From Chitinivibrionales bacterium (GTDB lineage Bacteria > Fibrobacterota > Chitinivibrionia > Chitinivibrionales > WJMI01), in the NCBI GenBank assembly GCA_014729595.1, contig WJJU01000452.1, positions 1 to 11,024 of the forward strand: 11,024 bases of DNA, read 5' to 3'. The position numbers were made by a program, and so were the translations under genes. Position 1 is the stretch's first letter; the number at the start of each line of letters is the position of its first letter. Shown here in pieces: positions 1 through 6,762 of this stretch. The notes below the pieces were generated by a model that had not been told where the DNA came from, made no database searches, and was given only the letters and a program-made list of their open reading frames with translations.

Positions 1-566
1 ACTTTAAGACGTTGAAGTGCTATGTAGGCATTGTCATCGATCACAATAATTGAACTCATATAGGGCACATCCTCACCATCCGAACGGAATTTCGCCGCAC
101 TAAGCGAAATGCTGCCCGTTACCTCACCGGTGCGTGGATCTATTATCGCGCATTCAGTCGAGCCGTACTGTGTCACGTACGCTTTGCTCTCGCTAACACA
201 GGCAATCTCATGAATATTCACGGCGGTGCCGATTTTCACTTGGTATTTCAGCGAATCCGCCGAAATATCAGGACCATCGATCCGCAGCAGATTATCCTTT
301 CCATAACGTTCCAAAATGTATGTACTGCTACCGTTAGTCATAACGGCGTTATCAGGGTGTATTGACAGTAGATCCGTACTTGCCGAAAAATCATCTGTTG
401 AAATTAGCGCGACATTCCCGGCTTGGTCGACTAGTGACGTAGTAGCGACAATGTATTTTTGGGACTCGGTCACTCGATTGCCATTGTCATCGTCCTCCGG
501 ATTTAAGAAACACCCACCCACCCAAAGAACTGTCCCTGCCAGAATGCCAACATGCTTCAATTTCAT
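1..566 (-). CDS. Surface lipoprotein, probable beta-propeller (BtuG-like), partial at 3' end
   Basis: The gene starts at ATG 566 and runs off the left edge, so only 188 residues are visible. A good ribosome site (GGAGG, 'ggaggaatcATG') fixes the start. The N-terminus is a lipoprotein signal: basic MKLK, a hydrophobic stretch, then the lipobox V16-G-G-C19. It is followed by an Asp/Asn-rich linker (PEDDDNGN) typical of exposed lipoproteins. The rest shows repeating propeller-like strands, including a segment around residues 115-145 with the pattern 'HEIACVSESKAYVTQYGS..CAIIDPRTGEVTGSISLS', broken here for brevity. Such repeats resemble YncE/DUF5074-type propellers. It lies 57 bases after btuB in the same direction and so is probably in the same B12-controlled transcript. 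In Bacteroides, BtuG is a surface propeller lipoprotein that binds cobalamin and sits on BtuB; an equivalent role here is inference from context and fold type. The missing C-terminal half prevents a blade count. Confidence 0.75.
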   Translation of the reverse strand, partial: MKLKHVGILAGTVLWVGGCFLNPEDDDNGNRVTESQKYIVATTSLVDQAGNVALISTDDFSASTDLLSIHPDNAVMTNGSSTYILERYGKDNLLRIDGPDISADSLKYQVKIGTAVNIHEIACVSESKAYVTQYGSTECAIIDPRTGEVTGSISLSAAKFRSDGEDVPYMSSIIVIDDNAYIALQRLK

Positions 567-611
567 GATTCCTCCATAGCGATTATAGGTTATTGCAACT
601 ATCTTTTGTCA

Positions 612-625
612 AAAACCGCGGTTTT
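612..625. repeat. 14-bp perfect palindrome at the btuB stop codon
   Basis: The sequence AAAACCGCGGTTTT is its own reverse complement and overlaps the btuB TAA (624-626). On the minus strand it can fold as AAAAC/GTTTT with a CGCG loop, followed by one more T. It is too weak to be a good terminator. It might mark a processing or partial-termination point between btuB and the lipoprotein gene, or be chance. Confidence 0.4.
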
Positions 626-2699
626 AAAAACGCATTTGCCCGGCGATGAAATGCATTCTCCCGGGAAGTGGTGCGAAATGCCCCATCGTCTCGATACTTT
701 CGTTAAGGTAATTCTCTACTCTATAGGTAAAGGTTGCCGGACCGAATGCTTTCATCGATAGATAGGCATTCATTATCGGCATAGGATTAACCAAATCATT
801 GTCCTTTGTATACCCCTTCATGTAAGGACTGCGGTAATGGACGCTATGCCCAATACTGAACGGTCCCAAAGAAAGATTGATCCGAAAATCGTTCTCAAGC
901 GGCGAGTGATAGAGCGGTGTCGAAGCGTTATCCCATGTCTTCTCATAAGGGCATGTTCGCTTGGCGATAAATGTGAGGTGATTATCAAATGCCAGTAGAT
1001 CGAAAAGGTAAACATGTGCGTCCCATTCAAAACCGATGTAGCGTTGGTCGCCCGTATTCTGTGCCATAAGAATATTTTGCGATTGCACCTGCAACTGTAT
1101 AATGTCATCAGTACTACCCGCAAATACCGCCAGCGCCGTCTTGGTATCACCGTTCAAGACGGTGAGTCCGACACTAATTTCAGTTTTGCATTCAGGGTCC
1201 AAGTTTGGATTTCCCATATAGCCGTTGGCCCATCCATACCGCTCTGATAAGGTTATTGGAAGGTATTCGCGGCGAAGGGCGATATCCGCGGTTAACCATG
1301 GAGCTATAGATGCGACAATATCTACATTGGCATTGGGATAAAAGCCACTATATACTTTTGATAGAGAGATGCCGCCACCGTGATTGGGTGTAAAGTTAGC
1401 TGAATCACGAGAGAAAACGTGATTGTATCGCCCTGCTAAAAAGAGTTTTCCCCAGTTTGCGGCCAATTCAATTGCAGTTGAGCCGAAAAGACGATTCGCT
1501 TCCGGCGGATCTTCCTGCGTTTCACAGAGAATATTTTCTGATCCATACCGCTCATAAGCAGCCGTAACCAATGCCTTGGCTTGTACTATGTTACTCACCT
1601 CCCACAAGCCGTCTATTTGGAATTCTGCATAAGGAAACTGTTCCTCCACCTTCCGTTCTCCACCGATATAGTAAGAGCCAAGTGGATCATGAAACAAACG
1701 TCGCTCCCACCGCCCTTTGAGCTGAGCCCCGGCATAACCGGCGCGGCACATGCGTTCCCAACGTAGGGATCCGTGAGCGTTATCGACAGTCTGATCGGTT
1801 TTCTGGAGAGCATCAATAAGGGATTTGTGAAACAATTCTTTATTTGTTTTTGCATAAGCAACTTTTGACAGTAGAGTATTTCGGGGATCGGTTTGCCATT
1901 TATTTGAATAGGTGGCGGAGACAATGGAATAAGCATTGTTGTGTTTTCGCTCGCGTGTATCATCCGTTTTGTTATATTGAGTGCCGTTATCATGCTCAAA
2001 CATGTAGTCATTACGAGCATTCGTGTAATCTACCGCACAATGGTTTATCGCCTCTCCACTCTTCTTTCGGACAATCACCCCGGCTTTGCTATAACCATAG
2101 CTGCCAAACCCAAACAATGCATTGACCATATCCGAAGTTGGTTTCGTGCTCAGACAAATGACGCCGCCGCCGGTATTACCCATAATTTCAAGGGGAGCCG
2201 AACCCTTGTATATGGTTATTTCTTGAAGAGAACCGAGCGAGATCTTGCTTAAATCAACAGCACCACCGGCCGCGGTATTAAGCGGAATTCCATCGAGATA
2301 AACCTGCACCTGCTTCGGTGATCCGCCACGAATGGATGCATTGGCATACTCACCAAAACCACCAGTCCGCCGGATAGTTACCCCCGCAACTTGCTCTAAA
2401 ACCGCGGGCAAATCTGAAAATATTCCTTCAATTTCTTCTGCATTTATCCGCGTAACCGCGCTGCGATTGCTTGCGATGCGCCGCGCCGTCACGACCATCC
2501 TCTCAAGCTCAACGGGCGCGACTGTGTCGATAGGGGCGGAAGCCCCGGCAGTAAGGGAATCCGGCACAACAAACTTATGCACCGTCACTGACTCATCAGC
2601 CAAACTACGGTCGGCGGCAGCAAGAGCGACATCGCCGCAGAGCAGGCGACACAGTAGCATACCCACAAACGCCGCGGGCATCAAACGAACGTCAAACAC
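624..2699 (-). CDS. btuB: TonB-dependent outer-membrane cobalamin receptor BtuB
   Basis: This is the outer-membrane gated channel that takes up vitamin B12 using TonB energy. With the GTG start at 2699 it is 691 residues. A signal peptide covers about 1-27 (hydrophobic core ending CGDVALA-A). A TonB box, ERMVVTARR, lies at about 66-74 and is very close to the DTLVVTA box of E. coli BtuB. The plug domain (about 80-187) has the BtuB-type run 'VLEQVAGVTIRRTGG', 'ASIRGGSPKQVQVYLDGIPLN' (split at its middle) and 'YKGSAPLEIMGNTGGGVI'. A beta-barrel follows and ends in the terminal phenylalanine (QMRF) used for barrel assembly. The start at 2699 is preferred because AGAAAGG lies 10 bases upstream and it supplies Asp/Arg residues before the hydrophobic core; ATG 2681 is the alternative. 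The frame stays open up to 2798, but that lies inside the riboswitch and is not used. Cobalamin specificity is supported by the upstream B12 riboswitch; a related corrinoid is possible. Confidence 0.92.
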   Translation of the reverse strand: MFDVRLMPAAFVGMLLCRLLCGDVALAAADRSLADESVTVHKFVVPDSLTAGASAPIDTVAPVELERMVVTARRIASNRSAVTRINAEEIEGIFSDLPAVLEQVAGVTIRRTGGFGEYANASIRGGSPKQVQVYLDGIPLNTAAGGAVDLSKISLGSLQEITIYKGSAPLEIMGNTGGGVICLSTKPTSDMVNALFGFGSYGYSKAGVIVRKKSGEAINHCAVDYTNARNDYMFEHDNGTQYNKTDDTRERKHNNAYSIVSATYSNKWQTDPRNTLLSKVAYAKTNKELFHKSLIDALQKTDQTVDNAHGSLRWERMCRAGYAGAQLKGRWERRLFHDPLGSYYIGGERKVEEQFPYAEFQIDGLWEVSNIVQAKALVTAAYERYGSENILCETQEDPPEANRLFGSTAIELAANWGKLFLAGRYNHVFSRDSANFTPNHGGGISLSKVYSGFYPNANVDIVASIAPWLTADIALRREYLPITLSERYGWANGYMGNPNLDPECKTEISVGLTVLNGDTKTALAVFAGSTDDIIQLQVQSQNILMAQNTGDQRYIGFEWDAHVYLFDLLAFDNHLTFIAKRTCPYEKTWDNASTPLYHSPLENDFRINLSLGPFSIGHSVHYRSPYMKGYTKDNDLVNPMPIMNAYLSMKAFGPATFTYRVENYLNESIETMGHFAPLPGRMHFIAGQMRF

Positions 2700-2709
2700 G
2701 AAGGAAAAG

Positions 2710-2716
2710 CCTTTCT
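2710..2716 (-). promoter_or_regulatory. Likely ribosome binding site of btuB
   Basis: On the minus strand, AGAAAGG stands 10 bases before GTG 2699, whereas ATG 2681 has no purine-rich site. The AAGG can pair with the CCTT a few bases downstream (AAGG-ctttt-CCTT), a small hairpin that would hide the site. This may belong to the riboswitch expression platform, but the pairing is short. Confidence 0.45.
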
Positions 2717-2749
2717 GAACCCTATACCATGAAGGTTCGAGAACGTGAA

Positions 2750-2969
2750 AGTACTCAGGCGGGTTTCCTGGCTCTCCCGGCGCTGTCGGCCTTCCCATCC
2801 ATTCGTACTCTTCGAGATACTCTGAGCACGAAAAAACAGTGACCTGGATTGACAGCCCCCGTCCTTCCTGTCACTGAGGTAGCTCGAAGTGATAGGAAGA
2901 ACAGTATGAGGATTACAGTGGCAGGTCCGCTCCGGATTTTCACCGGCATTCCCCGGCACCTGAAATACT
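2750..2969 (-). promoter_or_regulatory. Cobalamin (B12) riboswitch controlling btuB
   Basis: Reading the minus strand, the conserved core is present in order: GGTGCC, then GGGAATGCC-GGTGAAAATCC, then CGGACCTGCCACTGTAATC. Variable arms follow, and the 3' B12 box reads GCCAGGAAACC (2762-2772). The closing P1 stem can be drawn: AGTATTTCAGGTG at the 5' end (2957-2969) pairs with CGCCTGAGTACT at the 3' end (2750-2761) with one bulge and two G-U pairs. About 50 bases separate it from the btuB start. There is no U-tract terminator in that gap, so control is more likely by masking the ribosome site than by termination. In this family, cobalamin or adenosylcobalamin binding represses the downstream uptake gene. 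Confidence 0.93.
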
Positions 2970-2975
2970 GCCGAT

Positions 2976-3005
2976 AAGATAGTTCACCGACGGCGCCCGG
3001 GGCAA
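2976..3005 (-). promoter_or_regulatory. Candidate promoter for the riboswitch-btuB transcript
   Basis: On the minus strand, TTGCCC (3000-3005), an 18-base spacer and TATCTT (2976-2981) form a passable sigma-70-type pair. Transcription would begin about 7 bases later, right at the first strand of the riboswitch P1 stem, which is where it should. The hexamers are not close to consensus. Confidence 0.4.
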
Positions 3006-3036
3006 GGCTTGCCGGCATTTCTCACTGCTTCTCCCC

Positions 3037-4062
3037 TCACTCCACCGGTCTTTGACCGCTCTTTCTCGCGAGTTCCCGCATATCCACTACCGAATCGGTT
3101 TCATCGATAATCTCCCGACCCAAAAGTGTTTCGAGGGCGTCTTCCATGGTGACGATACCCGCGAATTCACCGAACTCATCCAAAACCGCGGCAAGGTGCA
3201 CCTTGCGTGAGATAAAGCGATCCAGAAGATCATAGACGGACATAGTCTCGTCGACGAATTCCGGGTCATGGGCCAGTTCCTTGAGCGGGATCTTCAGATC
3301 TTCGCGTGCCAGGTGCCGCATCACATCGCGGCGAAGCACGACTCCTTCAATACGGTCATCACGCACATTGTAAAGCGGGATACGTGAAAACCTAAGATAC
3401 CGTCCGTCGGCCACCAGTTCTTCGAGTGTCTGACCGGGAGAAAACCACACCACTACTTTGCGCGGAGTCATGATATCGTGCACCGTCACCTTGTTAAGCC
3501 GGAACAAGTTTTCAACTATTCTATACTCCGATTGTTCCACCGCCCCTTCACGAAAACCCACTCGCACCGAGGTCAGCACTTCATCCTTGGTCACTCGCGG
3601 AACGGTTTTATTGCGCGCGATAACCCGAGCGACCAGATTAACCGGTATCGTAATCGGCTTGAGTATAACCACCAAAACGCGCAACACCCACGCGGCCGGC
3701 GTCGAAAGCGCTTTCCAATAATTGGCGCCCAGTGTTTTGGGCACGATTTCGGAGAATACTAGAATCAGCAAAGTGAGCACCCCCGAAAAGAGCGCCATCC
3801 ATCGCGACCCGAATATCTCCAACGCCAACCCGCCCGCTACGGCGGCTCCCGCGGTGTTCGATATAGTGTTGAGCGTAAGAATCGCCGACAACGGCTCATC
3901 GATATCACCTTTGAGCGACCGAAGAATTTCTCCCGCTTTCTCACCTCGTTGTCTGAGTAGTTCGATATAGGGCTTATTGATGGAAAGGATGACGGATTCA
4001 AGGATAGAACAGGTAAACGATGTGGCGACGAGTAGAAAAATGACGGTTAGTAGGGCTGCCAC
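3037..4062 (-). CDS. CNNM/CorC (HlyC)-family membrane protein: DUF21 plus CBS pair
   Basis: This 341-residue inner-membrane protein starts at GTG 4062, preceded by GGGAGG. Residues 1-150 form the CNNM transmembrane domain (DUF21), with hydrophobic segments at about 3-27, 57-82, 88-108 and 122-148 and the family motif EIVPKTLG at 105-112. An acidic helical linker leads to two CBS modules: about 197-255, entering through HDIMTPR, and about 262-322, with DEFGEFAGIVTMEDALETLLG. CNNM/CorB proteins are linked to Mg2+ (and Co2+) export or ion homeostasis, with the CBS pair binding nucleotide. The C-terminal CorC_HlyC domain found in many 420-450-residue relatives is absent, since the protein ends soon after CBS2. 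Short versions of this kind exist, so this need not be a truncation. It lies 142 bases downstream of the kinase gene and 67 bases upstream of the B12 riboswitch, all co-oriented; a functional link to either is not shown. Confidence 0.88.
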   Translation of the reverse strand: MAALLTVIFLLVATSFTCSILESVILSINKPYIELLRQRGEKAGEILRSLKGDIDEPLSAILTLNTISNTAGAAVAGGLALEIFGSRWMALFSGVLTLLILVFSEIVPKTLGANYWKALSTPAAWVLRVLVVILKPITIPVNLVARVIARNKTVPRVTKDEVLTSVRVGFREGAVEQSEYRIVENLFRLNKVTVHDIMTPRKVVVWFSPGQTLEELVADGRYLRFSRIPLYNVRDDRIEGVVLRRDVMRHLAREDLKIPLKELAHDPEFVDETMSVYDLLDRFISRKVHLAAVLDEFGEFAGIVTMEDALETLLGREIIDETDSVVDMRELARKSGQRPVE

Positions 4063-4204
4063 GGGCGTTTACCTCCCATAAACACATAAGATGATAAGGC
4101 TGATTACCAAAAGGTACTAGCCATGCCATACGTTTACAATTCAAACTGACGCTGTCGCCAATGGACGCCCAAGAACGAGGCGTGTATACTATTTACCTGT
4201 CGAA

Positions 4205-6031
4205 TTACCCGTCGGATCCCGGAATGGTAAAGTAGAACGAGGCTCCTTTTCCCGGTGCTCCTTCCGCCCAGATTCTTCCATTGTGGCGTGCAATAATTCG
4301 TGCCACCGTAGCAAGGCCGACACCCGTCCCGGAAAACTCCTTTTCGGCATGAAGGCGTTTGAAGGGTACGAAAAGCTTATCGGCTTGGGACATGTCGAAT
4401 CCGGCGCCGTTGTCGCGAACATAATAGATTTCCTCTTTGTGTTCCCGCAGACACCCGAATTCGATACGAGGCTTCTCCGCTTTTTGGGTGTATTTAAATG
4501 CATTTGTCATAAGATTTGTCAAGGCTATATGCATGAGACGGGCGTCGGCGCGAGCGAGGCCGACATGATGTACGCGTATATCGACGTACCGATCCGGCTG
4601 CCGGCTTCTAAGCTCGTCAATGATTTTGCTCGCGAGTGCACCAAGGTCGACGTCTTCGAAATGCATGTCGTAGCGATTTACTTTAGAAAGATTGAGGATG
4701 TCTTCGATAAGTACGTGCATGCGCTTTGCGCTGTCAACAATCCGGCCGGCCAGCTTTTGGCCGTCTTCATCGAGTTGCTTGGCATAGTCGAGATTGAGGA
4801 CTTCGCCCAGGCTGATTACCGCGGTGAGGGGGCTTTTAAGATCATGCGTTACCGAATAAGAGAACGCTTCGAGTTCTCTGTTGGCGTATTCCAGCTCATG
4901 CGCCCGCCTCTTCAGTTCTTTGTTGAGTTGTTTAATGTTTTCTTCGGATTTTACACGGTCAGTAATATCGAGACTTGTACCGATGATTCGCGACACGTTG
5001 CCCCTGAAATCGGTCATCGCACGACCAGTCGAGGCCAAATGGTGAACGGAACCGTCCGAATGTACCACTCTGATCTGCACGGAACGGATGATGCCGCTAC
5101 GCGCGATTGCGTCGGTTGCCTCCATCATGAGCGACCGGTCGTCGGGGTGAATACGGCTGTATAGCTTTTTGCATGACAACCTCTCATTTTTCCCAAATCC
5201 CCAATGACGCCGTGTCGTGAGGTCCCAGTCGAATACATCCGCCTCCATCTCCGACGACCACGTCCCGATTCCCGCCGCTTCATTGGCAAGAACGAGGCGC
5301 TCTCGGCTTTCTTCAAGTGCCGCCTGCGCCTGCTTTCGTTCCGTAATGTCACGAACCACCGCCGCCACACCGGTCGGGGCACCATTTTCGTCCCTAATTT
5401 GAGAGATAACCGACTCCCCCCATATTCGTCTACCTTTGTGCGTAATGTGGATTTTTTCGCCTTTCCACATGCCGTCTCGTTGTATTGCCCGGGTATATTC
5501 CTTGAATTGAAAAGGGCTTTGCCATTCAAATGCAAAGTACTCGCCAAGCTTGCTGCCCAATACGGACTCTCTCGGATCGATGTCGTACTGGCGGTAGGCC
5601 GCGGCGTTGAGATACTTGATCCGAGTTTCGTTATCGATGGTAATGACCGCATCCTGCACCTGATTGAGCATAAGCACTTGGCGGCGAAGCTGTTCATCCT
5701 GCCGCTTAAGTCGTTTCATATATTTGAGCCTGAGTATCGACATGATACTAAAAAACCAGAATACCAGTACACCGGCAAATCGGTTCGCCCAATCCACAAT
5801 GCGCCACGGTTGCTCAAAGGGCGAAAAGAACAAGCCGGCTATTTCAAGCACCGTTGCGAATGTCGCCACCGCTATTATCGCGCCAACGCCAACATCCCAA
5901 ACCAAAAACAGCGGGAAATAATAAATAAGCCACCCGGCATAGCCCCGCGGCAAGCGCATGTCTATCACGAAGCATAGGACTTCAAGCGCCAGCGCGACTG
6001 CCAAACGAACGGAGCTGTTTTCGATGCGCAT
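4205..6031 (-). CDS. Membrane PAS-PAS sensor histidine kinase
   Basis: This is a 608-residue two-component sensor. ATG 6031 has GGAGAAA upstream. Residues 7-100 hold three to four hydrophobic segments with no large periplasmic loop, so the signal is probably sensed in or near the membrane. A short helix joins PAS1 (about 115-232, ending VVRDITERKQ) and PAS2 (about 242-360, containing HPDDR and ending TSLDITDR). A coiled linker then leads to HisKA with the phospho-accepting H396 in FSYSVTHDLKSPLTAV. The HATPase domain has the N box (N506-N510, NLMTN), G1 (DNGAGFD, 540-546), an F-box-like FVPFKRL and G2 (GTGVGLA, 568-574), so it should be active. The HisKA/HATPase arrangement resembles the phytochrome-like kinase subgroup. 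It is divergent from a stand-alone receiver at 6811-7194, its best candidate partner. The ligand is unknown. The PAS domains carry no obvious haem or flavin signature that I can assign. Confidence 0.93.
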   Translation of the reverse strand: MRIENSSVRLAVALALEVLCFVIDMRLPRGYAGWLIYYFPLFLVWDVGVGAIIAVATFATVLEIAGLFFSPFEQPWRIVDWANRFAGVLVFWFFSIMSILRLKYMKRLKRQDEQLRRQVLMLNQVQDAVITIDNETRIKYLNAAAYRQYDIDPRESVLGSKLGEYFAFEWQSPFQFKEYTRAIQRDGMWKGEKIHITHKGRRIWGESVISQIRDENGAPTGVAAVVRDITERKQAQAALEESRERLVLANEAAGIGTWSSEMEADVFDWDLTTRRHWGFGKNERLSCKKLYSRIHPDDRSLMMEATDAIARSGIIRSVQIRVVHSDGSVHHLASTGRAMTDFRGNVSRIIGTSLDITDRVKSEENIKQLNKELKRRAHELEYANRELEAFSYSVTHDLKSPLTAVISLGEVLNLDYAKQLDEDGQKLAGRIVDSAKRMHVLIEDILNLSKVNRYDMHFEDVDLGALASKIIDELRSRQPDRYVDIRVHHVGLARADARLMHIALTNLMTNAFKYTQKAEKPRIEFGCLREHKEEIYYVRDNGAGFDMSQADKLFVPFKRLHAEKEFSGTGVGLATVARIIARHNGRIWAEGAPGKGASFYFTIPGSDG

Positions 6032-6076
6032 GCGGTTTCTCCATCATTGCGCCGACTGACATCCGCCGGCTTTGGC

Positions 6077-6082
6077 ATTATA
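6077..6082 (-). promoter_or_regulatory. -10 element of a candidate promoter for the histidine kinase
   Basis: On the minus strand a perfect TATAAT lies 45 bases before the kinase ATG. No good -35 hexamer sits 16-18 bases upstream; the region there contains the palindrome GGTTAACC (6096-6103). That could mean an activator-dependent promoter, or the TATAAT could be chance. Confidence 0.4.
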
Positions 6083-6226
6083 GGGGCACCAACCAGGGTT
6101 AACCGGCGAAATGCAGTGCCTCTTCCGCCTTTACCACAATTGGGAAATCAATGGGCGGCGCGCTCTTAGCTTTGCATCCCACATTATTCGAGCCATATAG
6201 CAGTGAGCTACCGTTCCACGCCTCGT

Positions 6227-6246
6227 TTGCCTTTAAATCAAGGCAA
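6227..6246. repeat. Perfect 7-bp inverted repeat
   Basis: TTGCCTT and AAGGCAA flank a 6-base loop (taaatc). There is no T-run next to it on either strand. It lies in the kinase/receiver gap, and its role is unknown. Confidence 0.4.
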
Positions 6247-6252
6247 TACCAA

Positions 6253-6295
6253 TGCCAACCAATAACGGACTGGCAAACATTTTTCTATTTTTTTT
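6253..6295 (+). terminator. Terminator-like hairpin followed by T-runs (weak)
   Basis: TGCCA (6253-6257) pairs with TGGCA (6271-6275), with an inner CC/GG pair, followed four bases later by T5 and then T8 (6280-6295). This looks like a weak plus-strand intrinsic terminator. No plus-strand gene lies upstream of it, so it would only make sense if a plus-strand RNA is made from about 6040-6250. Confidence 0.25.
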
Positions 6296-6425
6296 AATTC
6301 GTCGGTTCTGAGTGAGGAAAGCGTGCACTGCGCGAAAGACATAAACGATTCGGTTCCGCTTGCTGGACCGGTACTCCACAAGCAGGGGAACGCAGCGACA
6401 GCGCTTGAGTTGAGAAGGTTTGAAA

Positions 6426-6470
6426 GCATTGCGGGGCATACCCACGGGGGTATGTTCAATCCCCCAGTGC
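6426..6470. repeat. Two-tier hairpin of unknown function
   Basis: GCATTGCGGGG (6426-6436) pairs with CCCCCAGTGC (6461-6470) over 10 base pairs with one bulged C and one G-U pair. Directly inside it, CATACCC (6437-6443) pairs perfectly with GGGTATG (6448-6454) around a four-base ACGG loop, leaving a six-base one-sided internal loop (ttcaat). Seventeen pairs in 45 bases is well beyond a casual match. It lacks a U-tract, so it is not a standard terminator. It may be a folded RNA domain, an operator, or the end of a degenerate mobile element. Confidence 0.55.
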
Positions 6471-6506
6471 GGGATGGAAGCCTTATCGGCTCACCACACT
6501 AAAAGC

Positions 6507-6530
6507 TATAATAAGTACGGGCGAAGCCCG
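6507..6530 (+). promoter_or_regulatory. Candidate -10 (TATAAT) with a GC hairpin just downstream
   Basis: A perfect TATAAT lies at 6507-6512 on the plus strand, but its -35 partner 18 bases upstream (TTATCG) is poor. The predicted start would be at or just before the hairpin CGGGC-GAA-GCCCG (6518-6530), which would form the 5' end of a roughly 290-base leader for the receiver gene. Confidence 0.35.
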
Positions 6531-6621
6531 GAATGCCTTGGGTAGCGGAACGGCGGTGAAAATCAACGAATTTAGGTTTTATATAGCAATATCGCGGCTA
6601 TCGCTCCCGGAGGGGACGTTA

Positions 6622-6666
6622 GTGCGCGGAGAAGATGTCGCCGCCCCCCCCGGTGCGTTCGGATAG
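6622..6666 (+). CDS. Possible 14-codon leader peptide (speculative)
   Basis: A GTG codon stands 6 bases after GGAGGGG (6609-6615), the strongest Shine-Dalgarno match in the intergenic region. It opens a 14-codon frame (MRGEDVAAPPGAFG) ending at TAG 6664-6666. It contains two consecutive CCC proline codons. Its GTGCGC start region and the GTGCG near its end both complement GCGCAC just past the stop, as in attenuator leaders. It is too short to judge by coding signal, so treat it as a hypothesis. Confidence 0.2.
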   Translation: MRGEDVAAPPGAFG

Positions 6667-6695
6667 GCGCACAGCTTGCTTTTTGCGTTATTTGC

Positions 6696-6722
6696 CATTT
6701 GCCGGATATATACCGGCAAATG
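6696..6722. repeat. Perfect 10-bp inverted repeat, candidate operator
   Basis: CATTTGCCGG and CCGGCAAATG flank a 7-base AT-only centre (ATATATA). Partial copies lie on both sides: ATTTGCC just before it, and GCAAAT with TTGCCGG just after. The site is immediately upstream of the candidate receiver promoter (6735-6762) and has no T-run, so a dimeric regulator site is more likely than a terminator. Confidence 0.5.
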
Positions 6723-6734
6723 AAACCGCAAATC

Positions 6735-6762
6735 TTGCCGGCGAGGCGTTGTGAACTATGTA
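6735..6762 (+). promoter_or_regulatory. Candidate promoter for the receiver-exporter genes
   Basis: TTGCCG (6735-6740), a 16-base spacer and TATGTA (6757-6762) form a moderate sigma-70-like pair about 50 bases before the receiver ATG. The -35 hexamer overlaps the flanking TTGCCGG copy related to the inverted repeat at 6696-6722. Confidence 0.35.

Noticed and set aside
3001..3013. GGCAA-GGC-TTGCC hairpin as a terminator between the CNNM gene and btuB
   Set aside because: The stem is only 5 bp and no T-run follows on either strand.
2681..3018. Minus-strand open frames of 87 and 92 codons over the riboswitch
   Set aside because: They run through conserved riboswitch sequence and are explained by the RNA.
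4283..5977. Long plus-strand open frames (293 and 257 codons) opposite the histidine kinase
   Set aside because: They mirror the codon pattern of the kinase, which has complete domains and motifs. Their translations show no recognisable domain and they lack ribosome sites.
6110..6250. Resemblance to a c-di-GMP-I (GEMM) riboswitch on the minus strand (GGCAAAC ... GGGATGCAAAGC)
   Set aside because: The two motifs are about 45 bases apart instead of the usual short GNRA-capped stem, and the 3' half (GGCCU and the GGUAGC..GGUUACC arm) is missing. A covariance search would settle it; on sight it is partial and probably chance.
6233..6459. Two overlapping minus-strand frames of 70-73 codons as small genes
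   Set aside because: Only TTG/GTG starts inside a hairpin, no ribosome site, and no recognisable domain. Kept as a possible repeat or RNA instead.
6555..6564. GGTGAAAATC, identical to a piece of the cobalamin riboswitch core, on the plus strand
   Set aside because: None of the other B12 core elements (CTGCCACTGTAA, the B12 box, a P1 stem) accompany it.
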